DNA of 64,000 bases from Sedimentisphaerales bacterium (GTDB lineage: Bacteria; Planctomycetota; Phycisphaerae; Sedimentisphaerales; Anaerohalosphaeraceae): assembly GCA_028282905.1 (NCBI GenBank), contig JANQGW010000184.1, positions 1 to 64,000 on the forward strand, given 5' to 3'. Positions 34,403 to 43,505 of this stretch are shown here, in pieces; position 1 is the first letter of the stretch, and every line of letters starts with the position of its first letter. The notes beneath the pieces were generated by a model that ran no database searches, was not told the origin of the DNA, and saw nothing but the letters and a program-made list of their open reading frames with translations. A program made the position numbers and the translations under genes.

Positions 34403-36472
34403 ATGAATGTATCGTCACGCAAGGCCCGGACAATTTCGATAATCGCTTTTATTTTGTGCCTGATCTTCTTTATTTTTACGCTGGCGTTTGGTGTTGCCGT
34501 CAAGGTGCTGGCCATGTACCTGTTGAGCTGGCAGATTTTAGCCGGGGCGATGATCTGGCTGGTTTTGATCTTCCAGTTCCACCAACGGTCGCTGGCCGAG
34601 CAGGAAAAACTGGACATGAGCCAGTTGGCCAAATCAGACCAGCAGGGCACGATCTTTTCCGGCGGGGCCGACCGCATGGCCATGATGGCGGTGGCTCAAA
34701 AGCGGCTGGTGTTCCTGGAAAAATGGATTTTGCCGATTTCCTCGATTGTGATTGCCATTTATCAGGTCTTAATTGGTTTGTGGCTTTTCAGACTCATTAC
34801 AGATTCGACCTGGACAGCTGACTGGAAATCTGAAAATGAGTTGCTGGCAGCATTTTTAATGGCAGGTGTGACATTTGCATGCTTTTTGTTTAGCCGGTTT
34901 TCCACCGGTATGAGCAGCGAAAAGCAGTGGAAGCCTCTTCGGGCCGGGGGCAGCTATCTGCTGGTGACGGCGGCTATCGGTCTGGTGATGTTCATTTCAC
35001 TGGGATTTGCGGCATTTAAATATGAAGGGGGTCTGAAGGTTCTTCAGTATATCATCCCGGGCGTTCTGGTGGTTTTAGGGTTTGAAATCCTCCTCAATTG
35101 CATCCTGGATATCTACCGACCGCGACTGGCGGGCGAATACAGCCGGGCGTCGTTTGACAGCCGGATTCTGGGGATTTTCAACGAGCCAGGTGGCATTATG
35201 CACACCGTTGCTCATACGATTGACTACCAGTTCGGTTTCAAAGTTTCCCAGACTTGGTTTTATCAACTGCTGGGCAAGGCTATTATGCCGCTGGTTCTGC
35301 TGGCGATGCTCATCTTATACCTGATGAGTTCCGTGGTCATTGTTGGACCGGGACAGGCAGCAGTCATTGAGCATTTTGGTTCCCCGATGCGGGATAAAGG
35401 CCCGGGGTTGCATTTTAAATGGCCCTGGCCGGTTGAAATTGCCTATGTGTATCCGACTGAAGAGATTCAGGAGTTAACGATTGGCTATAAAGAAGGGGAA
35501 GAGGATAAGAAAAAGAAGGCGTTCCTCTGGGGTGAAAAGCATTTTGAAGAGGAGTATGATCTGCTGGTCGCCGTGCGAACCGATACCGAGTCCGGCAGTG
35601 ACGGTGCGGTGCCGGTGAGTGTGGTGCTGGCGAATGTACCCATTCAATATCGCATTTCGGATTTGAAAAAATATCTCTATAATCACAAGCAAGCTAAAGA
35701 CATGTTAGAGTCGATTTGCTACCGTGAACTGACGCGTTTTGCTGCCAGTGCCAATATTGATACCGATGTAGATGTGTCTGAGGCATCGCAGGCAAGTCTT
35801 TTGGGAGCCGGGCGCAAAGCGGCTGCAAATGCATTGAAACGACGTATCCAGAAAGCCGCTAATGAGGTTGTCCTGGGACCGGAGGCTGGTGACGTTGGTT
35901 TGGGTGTTGAGATTGTCTTTTTAGGATTGCATGGAGTTCATCCACCGGCAGAAGTTGCCAAGGAATATGAGCAGGTTATTGCTTCGGTTCAAGAAAAACA
36001 GGCAACGATTCTGGAATCGCAGGCCGAGAAGAACCGGATTTTGACGGAACTGGCGGGTTCGATCGAGGCTGTAGATGCACTATATGAACTGGCGGGGAGA
36101 TTAGAAGCTGCCAAACAGGCAGGCGATGGCCAGGTGGAGGAGCAATTACAGAAAGAGTTTCTTGCTTCTCTTGAGGTGGTCAAGGGCAAAGTCTTTAAAA
36201 CACTTCGTGAGGCGGACAGCTATGCGTTTGAACGAGTCAATCTTGCCCGCGGAGACGGACTTCAGTTTGATGGTCAGCTTATGAGCTATCAGGCTGCACC
36301 GGAGCTTTACAAAAAACTCCAACGTCTGAATGCGATGAGCGAAGGACTAAAAAATGTCCGTAAATTTGTGGTTATCACCAATGAAGAAGACTCGCAGATT
36401 TATGAGATTGACCTGCAGGAAAAACTGACCGAGTCGATTTACATGGACCCTGGGTTGAAGGGCGAAGAATAA
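34403..36472 (+). CDS. SPFH/Band-7 (HflK-like) protein with seven-helix N-terminal membrane domain
   Basis: 689 residues. Hydrophobic segments at about 12-32, 36-54, 108-130, 147-165, 180-205, 212-235 and 293-315 precede the Band-7 domain, which begins VVIVGPGQAAVIEHFGSPM near 312 and runs to about 530; a coiled-coil (VIASVQEKQATILESQAEKN, AKQAGDGQVEEQLQKEF) follows. Classical HflK has one membrane segment, so the multi-pass domain is an added module. SPFH proteins form large membrane rings that organise microdomains and control FtsH-type proteolysis. First gene of a seven-gene run; 44 bases to the next. The start ATG has CAGGGA about ten bases upstream. Confidence 0.85.
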   Translation: MNVSSRKARTISIIAFILCLIFFIFTLAFGVAVKVLAMYLLSWQILAGAMIWLVLIFQFHQRSLAEQEKLDMSQLAKSDQQGTIFSGGADRMAMMAVAQKRLVFLEKWILPISSIVIAIYQVLIGLWLFRLITDSTWTADWKSENELLAAFLMAGVTFACFLFSRFSTGMSSEKQWKPLRAGGSYLLVTAAIGLVMFISLGFAAFKYEGGLKVLQYIIPGVLVVLGFEILLNCILDIYRPRLAGEYSRASFDSRILGIFNEPGGIMHTVAHTIDYQFGFKVSQTWFYQLLGKAIMPLVLLAMLILYLMSSVVIVGPGQAAVIEHFGSPMRDKGPGLHFKWPWPVEIAYVYPTEEIQELTIGYKEGEEDKKKKAFLWGEKHFEEEYDLLVAVRTDTESGSDGAVPVSVVLANVPIQYRISDLKKYLYNHKQAKDMLESICYRELTRFAASANIDTDVDVSEASQASLLGAGRKAAANALKRRIQKAANEVVLGPEAGDVGLGVEIVFLGLHGVHPPAEVAKEYEQVIASVQEKQATILESQAEKNRILTELAGSIEAVDALYELAGRLEAAKQAGDGQVEEQLQKEFLASLEVVKGKVFKTLREADSYAFERVNLARGDGLQFDGQLMSYQAAPELYKKLQRLNAMSEGLKNVRKFVVITNEEDSQIYEIDLQEKLTESIYMDPGLKGEE

Positions 36473-36516
36473 TCAATTAAAAACTGAACGGTTTTAGAGT
36501 TTACAGGAAACGCAAA

Positions 36517-37431
36517 ATGAAGAGTATCTGGACAATTATCTTTATTCTGGTGGTGATCGGCATTCTTGCGATGGCGGCGGTAACGTTTCAAGTCCGTACA
36601 ACCGAAACGGTGATCGTGACCCGTTTTGGTGAACCGGTGCGGCCGATTACCGAACCTGGGTTGTATATGAGATTTCCAAGCCCCATTGATGTGGTCCACC
36701 GATTTGATTCACGCAGTCGATTGTTTACGGCCACGACACAGGAAACCACGACTGCGGGCGGTGAGCCGATTATCGTCAAGAGTTATCTGGTCTGGCGCAT
36801 TGCCGATCCGGGGAAATTTCTGGAATCTGTGAAAGATGTTGACAGTGCAGAAGGTAAGATCAAAAGCCAGCTTCAGGATGCGCAGAACTCGGTGATTGGG
36901 CGTCATTATTTCAGTGAGTTCGTGAATACAGACCCGGAAAAAATTCAATTCGAAGCGATTGAAAAGGAAATCGCCGGCATGATCGAGAATGAAGCCTTGG
37001 ATCAGTATGGGATTGAAATTCGTACGGTGGGTATTGAGCGTCTGCAGATTTCCAAGGAAGTGACTGAGAAGGTCTTTGAGCGGATGAAGGCCGACCGCAA
37101 CCGTAAAACACAGGCGATTCTGGCTGAAGGTAACGCTGAAGCAGAACGGATTAAAAGTGATGCTGAAGCCAAGCAGAAAGAACTTTTAGCCGTTGCTGAA
37201 AGTCAGGCCAAGGCGATTCGTGGTGCCGGTGATGCCGAAGCGGCTCGCTATTACAAGATGCTCGAAGCGGATCCGGAACTGGCAATTTTCCTGCGTAATA
37301 TTGAAGCGTTGAAGGACATCTTAAAGGAACGCAGCACGATTATTCTGGGCGTTGAAACTGAACCGGTCAAGTATCTCAAGAGTATCCCGGACATCCAACC
37401 GAAGGATGCTTCTTCGCAGGCGGAGAAATAA
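36517..37431 (+). CDS. hflC: HflC-like SPFH protein
   Basis: 304 residues. Single N-terminal membrane segment (IIFILVVIGILAMAAVTF), then Band-7 domain (VRTTETVIVTRFGEPVRPIT, GLYMRFPSPIDVVHRFD) and a helical C-terminal half rich in Ala/Glu (AILAEGNAEAERIKSDAEAK). Matches HflC in size and in the pattern DADPE/ARYYKMLEADPELAIFL. HflC with HflK forms a cage around FtsH in E. coli. The partner here is the gene three bases downstream; no ftsH in the window. Confidence 0.88.
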   Translation: MKSIWTIIFILVVIGILAMAAVTFQVRTTETVIVTRFGEPVRPITEPGLYMRFPSPIDVVHRFDSRSRLFTATTQETTTAGGEPIIVKSYLVWRIADPGKFLESVKDVDSAEGKIKSQLQDAQNSVIGRHYFSEFVNTDPEKIQFEAIEKEIAGMIENEALDQYGIEIRTVGIERLQISKEVTEKVFERMKADRNRKTQAILAEGNAEAERIKSDAEAKQKELLAVAESQAKAIRGAGDAEAARYYKMLEADPELAIFLRNIEALKDILKERSTIILGVETEPVKYLKSIPDIQPKDASSQAEK

Positions 37432-37434
37432 GAT

Positions 37435-38730
37435 ATGGCAGATCATCACTCTCATAAGAATTGCGGTTGTTCCAACGATCAGCCTCAGGACGAACGTGTT
37501 ATCCAGGAGCAGTTGGATACCGCAGGCAAATCGTTGACCCGGGCGCTGCAGCTGAGCTTTACCATTCTGAAGCTGATTATGGTTGGCGTTGCTATCCTGT
37601 TTTTGCTGAGCGGGATTGTACAGATCCAGCCGGGAGAACAGGCATTGCGTCTTTTCTTCGGTCGCGTACAGGGAATGGATGAGGATCCGCTTTTGAAGCC
37701 GGGGATTCATTTTGCGTTTCCCAAGCCAATCCATGAAATCGTGCGGATTCCGGTGGAAAAGGTGCAAACGCTGCCGATCGAATCTTTCTGGTATTTTGAA
37801 ACCGCAGAGGAAAAACTTAATCCGGAAAAGAAGCGTCCCGCTCGCGGTCCGCTGGATCCGCTCAAAGACGGATATTGTCTGACGGGCAATGAAAGTCTGA
37901 CCGGCGATGAGGGTACAGATTATAATATTGTTCATTCTAAGTGGACGCTGACGTATAAGATTGGCTCACCCAAGAAATTTTTTGAGAATGTCTATATGCG
38001 TGACCGCAAGCCGGGGGAGGATTTTCTGGATGCGGCGTCCGGTACGGTTGAGCCTTTACTGGAAAGTTTAGTCTCGGATGCAATTGTTAGTACGCTGTTG
38101 CACTATGACATTGATAAGGCTATTAAGAGTGAGGACAGTATTGCTCGCAAGGTTAAGGCGATACTTCAGGAAAAACTGGATTTGATTGAAAGCGGTATTG
38201 CCATCGATGCTGTACGAGCTGACCGGATTGTCTGGCCGAGGCAGGTTGATGCGGCTTTTCAGGCTTCGACCAAGGCGAGACAGGAAAGTGAGCAGGCTCG
38301 TGTTGATGCTCGGGCATACAGTGAAAAGCTTCTGACCGATACGGCGGGGCCGAATGCGGAGGCAATTCTAAAAAAACTCAAAAAGCCGGGGCTTTCGCAA
38401 GATCAGCAGGAAGAACTTGTAGCCGGTTTGTCCGGGCAAGTGCAGGCGGCGATTTCCGGAGCACGAGCCTATAAGACAGGCGTGGTCAGTAATGCCAAAG
38501 CCAATGCTGAATACCTCACGAATCTGCTGCCGGAGTACCGGAAGTACCCCAAGTTGGTTCTGCAGGATATTTACCAGAAAGCGGTCACGGAAGTGCTGGC
38601 CAATGTTGATGAGAAGTTTATCATGCAGCGGTCTGAAGACGGTAAGCCCGTGGAATTCAGGTTGTATATGAATCGCGATCCGAATATCAAAAAGCAAAAA
38701 GCTGAAGCGCAAAAAGACAAACGAAATTAA
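37435..38730 (+). CDS. HflK-like SPFH protein with His/Cys-rich N-terminus
   Basis: 431 residues. The extreme N-terminus ADHHSHKNCGCSND carries three His and two Cys in ten residues, a likely metal-binding tag, followed by a membrane segment about 38-60 (ILKLIMVGVAILFLLSGIV) and a Band-7 domain (IQPGEQALRLFFGRVQG). It is longer than HflC and the C-terminal half (KLDLIESGIAIDAV, QASTKARQESEQARVDARAY) is the helical SPFH assembly region. Overlaps nothing: starts three bases after hflC, so the two are probably translated together. The metal tag may connect with the P1B ATPase encoded next. Confidence 0.85.
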   Translation: MADHHSHKNCGCSNDQPQDERVIQEQLDTAGKSLTRALQLSFTILKLIMVGVAILFLLSGIVQIQPGEQALRLFFGRVQGMDEDPLLKPGIHFAFPKPIHEIVRIPVEKVQTLPIESFWYFETAEEKLNPEKKRPARGPLDPLKDGYCLTGNESLTGDEGTDYNIVHSKWTLTYKIGSPKKFFENVYMRDRKPGEDFLDAASGTVEPLLESLVSDAIVSTLLHYDIDKAIKSEDSIARKVKAILQEKLDLIESGIAIDAVRADRIVWPRQVDAAFQASTKARQESEQARVDARAYSEKLLTDTAGPNAEAILKKLKKPGLSQDQQEELVAGLSGQVQAAISGARAYKTGVVSNAKANAEYLTNLLPEYRKYPKLVLQDIYQKAVTEVLANVDEKFIMQRSEDGKPVEFRLYMNRDPNIKKQKAEAQKDKRN

Positions 38731-38762
38731 TAAAATAACACGTGACAGATTGAGTATCGACT

Positions 38763-40724
38763 ATGGCACATGATTCTTTAGGTTTTAAAGCACAGGAGCT
38801 TGAATACGAGCACGACAGTACCGAGGGCAAGCAGGTCCGCGTCAGCCTGGCCTTTATCGGGGCGTTGATCGGCGGCGTGCTGATTGTAAGCAGCAAGCTC
38901 GGTACAATCCCCTGGCTGGGCTTCCTGTACGGTTCCAGTCCCGTGACCAGCCAGATGGTGGCAATGGTCGGGGCCGTATTGCTGGGAGCCCCACTGATTA
39001 TGCATTCGGTCAAATGCATTCTACACGGACACATGCACATGGACGAGTTGGTGGCACTGGCCGTCATCGCGGCGTTCTGCAACGGCGACTATGTCGAAGC
39101 AGGAACCGTGGCGTTTATCATGATGATTTCCGAACTGCTGGAAACCCGGACGGCTCTGGGGGCGAGGGCAGCGATTGAATCGCTGATCCATCTGACCCCG
39201 ACAACCGCCCACTTGGTCGGCAAAGGTAACAGTGAAACCGAAGTTAAGGTCAGCAGTCTTAAGCCCGGCGATGTCGTTCGCGTTCGTCCCGGTGACAATA
39301 TTCCCGCTGACGGTGAAATCAAGAGCGGTCTCAGCACGGTCAATGAAGCGACGATTACCGGTGAATCGCTGCCGGTCGATAAAGTCGCGGGAATGCAGGT
39401 CTTTGCCGGCACATCCAACCTGACAGGTGTGATGGATGTCGTTGTGACCAAAGCCGGCGATGATACCACGCTGGGCAAGGTTCAGCAGTTGATTATCGCT
39501 GCTGAGCAGACACAACTTCCGATCATGCGAATGATCGATCGCTATGTGAAATGGTATCTCCCGGTGATCCTGATGATCGCGGGTATCGTGTATTTCTTTA
39601 CCGGGGAAATCATCAAGTCCATCGGTATTCTGGTGATTTCGTGTCCCTGTGCATTGATTATGGCAACGCCGACGGCGATGGTGGCATCGTTATCGGCGGC
39701 GGCCCGTTTGGGAATTTTGATTAAGAACGTTTCACTGCTGGAAATTGCCGGCAAGATTACCGCGATTGTATTCGATAAAACCGGTACCGTGACGACAGGG
39801 CAGCTTTATGTGACCAAGCTGGAACCGGCGACGGATATTGAACCGGCACAGATGCTGATGTTGGCGGCATCTGCTGAGCAGATGAGTAAACACCCGGCTG
39901 CACGGGCTGTGGTTAATCTGGCACGTGAGGCGAATGTCGATTTTCCGCAGGCGGAAAACTTTGAGGAAACTCCCGGTAAGGGTGTGACTGCTACGGTCGA
40001 TGGCCAGTTGGTGCTGGTCGGTCGAGATACCTTCCTGAAAGAAAAGAAGATCGATGTCGGTAATGTGGTTGACCCGGCGATGCACGAGGAACAGGGTTTC
40101 AGTACATTGTACCTGGCGGCTGACGGCGTGTGCATTGGCTGGATCGGCATGCAGGACAAGACCCGTCCCGAAGCCCAGCAGGCTGTTAAGGAATTGTTTG
40201 ATTGTGATATCAAGCGTGTGACCATGCTGACCGGTGACCGCAGTGAAGTGGCCAACCGTGTTTCGGCCGAATTGGGCTGTACCGATTTCAAGGCACACTG
40301 CCTGCCGCAGGATAAACTGGCAGTGGTTGAACGTATTCGCAAGGACGGGCACATGGTGGCTGTGGTCGGCGATGGTATCAATGACGCACCGGCACTGGCG
40401 GCCGGTGACCTTGGTATCGCGATGGGTGCCGCTGGCAGTGACGTGGCGATTAACTCGGCGTCGATTGCCCTGATGAGCAATGACCTGCGTCGGCTGCCGT
40501 TCTTGGTGCAGTTGTCGCGAAAAACACGAACGGTCATCAATCAGAATATGCTGTTTGGTATTCTGTTTATTATTATCGGCATCACCGTGATTACCGTCGC
40601 TGAAATTCCGCTGATTCTGGCGGCGATTCTGCACCTGTTTGGTGCGTTGGCGGTGATCTTTAACAGTGCCCGACTGGTACGGTTCGGCGAACATCTGGAC
40701 CCGCATACCGGACAACAGGATTAG
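38763..40724 (+). CDS. P1B-type heavy-metal-translocating ATPase, N-terminal HMA domain absent
   Basis: 653 residues. Ion-pathway motif SCPCALIMATP (CPC) near 296-306, phosphorylation site FDKTGTVTTG near 335, ATP-binding KHPAARAVV (HP motif), GDGINDAPALAAGDLGIAMG hinge near 540; helices about 28-45, 60-85 and the last pair at 600-640 (ILFIIIGITVITVAEIPLIL). Lacks any N-terminal CxxC metal-binding domain; only a 27-residue charged lead. Metal (Zn/Cd/Cu/Co) not assignable: TM8 region AEIPLILAAILHLFG does not match the standard DxG or HEGxT variants. Cotranscribed with SPFH genes, 32 bases upstream. Confidence 0.9.
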   Translation: MAHDSLGFKAQELEYEHDSTEGKQVRVSLAFIGALIGGVLIVSSKLGTIPWLGFLYGSSPVTSQMVAMVGAVLLGAPLIMHSVKCILHGHMHMDELVALAVIAAFCNGDYVEAGTVAFIMMISELLETRTALGARAAIESLIHLTPTTAHLVGKGNSETEVKVSSLKPGDVVRVRPGDNIPADGEIKSGLSTVNEATITGESLPVDKVAGMQVFAGTSNLTGVMDVVVTKAGDDTTLGKVQQLIIAAEQTQLPIMRMIDRYVKWYLPVILMIAGIVYFFTGEIIKSIGILVISCPCALIMATPTAMVASLSAAARLGILIKNVSLLEIAGKITAIVFDKTGTVTTGQLYVTKLEPATDIEPAQMLMLAASAEQMSKHPAARAVVNLAREANVDFPQAENFEETPGKGVTATVDGQLVLVGRDTFLKEKKIDVGNVVDPAMHEEQGFSTLYLAADGVCIGWIGMQDKTRPEAQQAVKELFDCDIKRVTMLTGDRSEVANRVSAELGCTDFKAHCLPQDKLAVVERIRKDGHMVAVVGDGINDAPALAAGDLGIAMGAAGSDVAINSASIALMSNDLRRLPFLVQLSRKTRTVINQNMLFGILFIIIGITVITVAEIPLILAAILHLFGALAVIFNSARLVRFGEHLDPHTGQQD

Positions 40725-40742
40725 TTTTTTCGGAGTCATCAA

Positions 40743-42002
40743 GTGGCGACTGCAGAACACTATGCAATTGAAACGGTTTCTTTGACCAAGATCTTTCCCG
40801 ATTGGTGGGGACGGGCCAAGGTCATCGCGGTGGAAGATCTGGATTTGCGGATTCGGTCCAATGAAATCTATGGTTTTCTTGGTCCCAACGGTTCGGGAAA
40901 AACCACGACAATCAAAATGCTGCTGAACTTGCTGCATCCGACCAAAGGGGCGGCGTTTGTCATGGGCGGCACCGTCAGTGATCCGAAGATCTCGGCGAGA
41001 ATAGGATATTTGCCGGAAGAATCGTATCTGTATAAGTATCTGACCGCGAGGGAAACGCTGGATTTTTACGCCCGGATTTTCGGCTTGCCGGGAAATATCC
41101 GCAAGGCCCGTATCGAAACTCTGCTGGAAATGGTGGGGCTGTCCGGCATGGGTAACCGCCAGATCGGCACATTCTCCAAAGGTATGGCCCGTCGAATCGG
41201 ATTGGCCCAGGCATTGATCAATGACCCGGATTTACTGATTCTCGACGAGCCAACATCGGGCATGGATCCGATGGGAACACGGCAGATGAAGGACTTGTTT
41301 GTCGAATTAGCCAAACGCGGAAAGACGATTTTACTGTGCAGCCACTTGCTCGCCGATGTTGAGGATGTTTGTGACCGTATCGGGATTCTCTACGGCGGTC
41401 GGATGCAGGTCGAAGGGACGGTCAAGGAACTGCTGCAGCAGAAAGACGAAACCCAATTGCGGCTCAGCAAAATCACTGACAAGACGCTGGATAAGATTAA
41501 AGCGGCGGCTGCTGCCGATGGCCACGATGTTGAAGTGACGAATCCCATGGAAAAACTCGAAAGCTTTTTCGTGAATATCGTTGCCAAAGCTCGTCAGGAA
41601 GCGCAGACTACCAGCGGTGCAGAGCAGGGAACCGGGATTTCGGGCTTTCTGGCGGACAAACCTGTGGTACGCGAAGAAACGATTCTGGATAAGCTGGTGG
41701 CCGCCGAGGTTAGCACAACTCCTGAGCCGGCAACTGAAGTCGGCGGAGTGGAAACCACACAGGCCGCACAGCCGGCTGCTCAGCCCGCGGCGGATACTGA
41801 TTTGTTGAAAAAACTTTCGCAGCAACCTGACGAAACCATCGGATTTGATCTGGTGGATACCTCCGCAACACAGGAAGTTTCCAATGAACCAAAGGAAGAA
41901 AAGCCGTCGGTTAAGACGGACGTGCTCAACGATCTTATTGGCAATAAAGATGATGGTCAAACTGAAGTAACGCGTTCTGAGGACGAGAAGGACAATTCAT
42001 AA
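40743..42002 (+). CDS. ABC transporter ATP-binding protein with long acidic C-terminal extension
   Basis: 419 residues from GTG 40743 (CGGAG nine bases upstream). Nucleotide-binding domain about 1-235: Walker A GPNGSGKTT, Q-loop region GYLPEESYLY, signature FSKGMARRIGLAQAL, Walker B LLILDEPTSGMD, switch SHLLADV. The usual C-terminal auxiliary part ends near 285; a further ~130 residues are low-complexity Pro/Ala/Glu/Asp-rich (EPATEVGGVETTQAAQPAAQ) with repeated short LLKKL/VLNDLIG stretches, probably disordered and a docking tail. Partner permease follows after nine bases. Confidence 0.9.
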   Translation: MATAEHYAIETVSLTKIFPDWWGRAKVIAVEDLDLRIRSNEIYGFLGPNGSGKTTTIKMLLNLLHPTKGAAFVMGGTVSDPKISARIGYLPEESYLYKYLTARETLDFYARIFGLPGNIRKARIETLLEMVGLSGMGNRQIGTFSKGMARRIGLAQALINDPDLLILDEPTSGMDPMGTRQMKDLFVELAKRGKTILLCSHLLADVEDVCDRIGILYGGRMQVEGTVKELLQQKDETQLRLSKITDKTLDKIKAAAAADGHDVEVTNPMEKLESFFVNIVAKARQEAQTTSGAEQGTGISGFLADKPVVREETILDKLVAAEVSTTPEPATEVGGVETTQAAQPAAQPAADTDLLKKLSQQPDETIGFDLVDTSATQEVSNEPKEEKPSVKTDVLNDLIGNKDDGQTEVTRSEDEKDNS

Positions 42003-42011
42003 GCGATACCT

Positions 42012-43496
42012 ATGGATACACTGATTTCCATTTCTGTTGTTTTATTTCCGGTTCTGCTGGCCGGACTGCTGTTGTACCTGCTGATGATCTGGGTGGCGGG
42101 TAAACTGCTGAGCCTGACAACATCCAGTATTGGTGCCGTTGCCAAAATTACATTCGACCAGGCGGTTCGGATGCGTGTGGCGGTGGTGGTATTTGCGCTG
42201 CTGGTGATTTTGCTGCCGCTGATGAGTAAGATTATGGTCGGCGACGGGACATTGCTTGGCAAGATGCAAACATTTACCAGTTATGGTTTGGGCTTGATCA
42301 GTTTTTTACTGTCGATTCTGACGATTGCGATTTCTACATTCACCCTGAGCAATGATCTGAAACGAAAATCCATCTTCTTGGTATTGACCAAGCCGGTTCG
42401 TCGGTTTGAACTGATTCTGGGAAAACTGCTGGGAATTCTTCTGATCAATGCAATGCTGCTGGTACTTTTCGGTTCGGTTCTCTATGCTTGTACTCTGGCG
42501 GTTTATCGTTATGCCGATGTGTCAGACGAGGAAATGGCCCGTGTTCAAAACCAGTTCTTTACCGCACGTATCGGACTCAAACCCACCATTGACATGGAGC
42601 CGCTGTACAAGAAGGCGCAAGAGCGGTATCTGGCAATGGAAGAAAATAACCAATTGCCCGAAGGGATGAGTGCTTCACGTATTATGCGTCAATTGCAGGG
42701 CCAGGAGATTATGAAGGTCAAGGCCGTTGCGCCGGGACGAGATAAGACATGGGATTTTGAAAATGTCCGCATTAAGAGCGCTGAAGATTCTGAGACGGTC
42801 CTGTTTGTTCGCTATAAACTGGATGTGACGATTACCCCGCCCAATGAACAGGTGCTGGGAACATGGGCAGTGGGAGATTTGCGTCAATACAGAGCCGGTG
42901 GTGAGGTTAAAACGCCGGTGTATCCATGGGAAAGTTATGGTCCGATTAAGACAAAACGTGAATTTGAGGTTCCCGCATCCGTGATTGCCGAAGACGGATA
43001 TTTGGGAGTTGGTTTTTTCAACAGTCCGGCGGCCAATCGCACAACCATCATTCCGGAAGATCTGGAAATTCTGTATGAAACCGGAACCTTTACGGGCAAT
43101 TACATTCGGGCCATTCTGCTGATTCTGGTGCATTTAGCCTTTTTGACGATTTTAGGCGTTGCTTTATCGACCTGGCTGTCATTTCCGGTTGCGATTCTGG
43201 TGTGTCTGGTAGCGTTTTTTGCGGGCCTTACAAACACTTTTATCATGGATGCCATTGCAGGGATGAGTTCGGGATTGGGATTGTTTTATGCGTTTGCGGT
43301 CAAGCCGTTGCTGTGGCTGCTGCCGCAGTTTGACGGTCTCCACAATCCAAACGGATACATCGTGGATGGCCGGACGCTGCAATGGACGTTTTTGGCGACG
43401 ACTGCGGGAATCACTGTGTTTGTGAAGGGATTGTTAATTTTACTGGTGGGAATGCTGATTTTTAGCCGGCGTGAAGTGGCCAAGGCTGTTGTATAA
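42012..43496 (+). CDS. ABC-2-type transporter permease
   Basis: 494 residues. TM segments about 3-25 (DTLISISVVLFPVLLAGLLLY), 60-78, 90-110, 125-150, then a large extracytoplasmic domain (about 165-355, KAQERYLAMEENNQLPEGMS, beta-rich, ending NRTTIIPEDLEILYETG) and three or four C-terminal helices. The coupling segment LKRKSIFLVLTKPVRRFELILGKLLG is shared with the permease at 32985. It starts nine bases after the ATPase gene. The large soluble domain suggests interaction with a periplasmic/paryphoplasmic substrate, possibly the product of the next gene. Confidence 0.85.
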   Translation: MDTLISISVVLFPVLLAGLLLYLLMIWVAGKLLSLTTSSIGAVAKITFDQAVRMRVAVVVFALLVILLPLMSKIMVGDGTLLGKMQTFTSYGLGLISFLLSILTIAISTFTLSNDLKRKSIFLVLTKPVRRFELILGKLLGILLINAMLLVLFGSVLYACTLAVYRYADVSDEEMARVQNQFFTARIGLKPTIDMEPLYKKAQERYLAMEENNQLPEGMSASRIMRQLQGQEIMKVKAVAPGRDKTWDFENVRIKSAEDSETVLFVRYKLDVTITPPNEQVLGTWAVGDLRQYRAGGEVKTPVYPWESYGPIKTKREFEVPASVIAEDGYLGVGFFNSPAANRTTIIPEDLEILYETGTFTGNYIRAILLILVHLAFLTILGVALSTWLSFPVAILVCLVAFFAGLTNTFIMDAIAGMSSGLGLFYAFAVKPLLWLLPQFDGLHNPNGYIVDGRTLQWTFLATTAGITVFVKGLLILLVGMLIFSRREVAKAVV

Positions 43497-43505
43497 GAGG
43501 GAACA

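Noticed and set aside
39732-40937. 401-codon minus-strand open frame opposite the P-type ATPase
   Set aside because: The plus strand carries CPC, DKTGT and GDGINDAP; the antisense frame has no recognisable domain.
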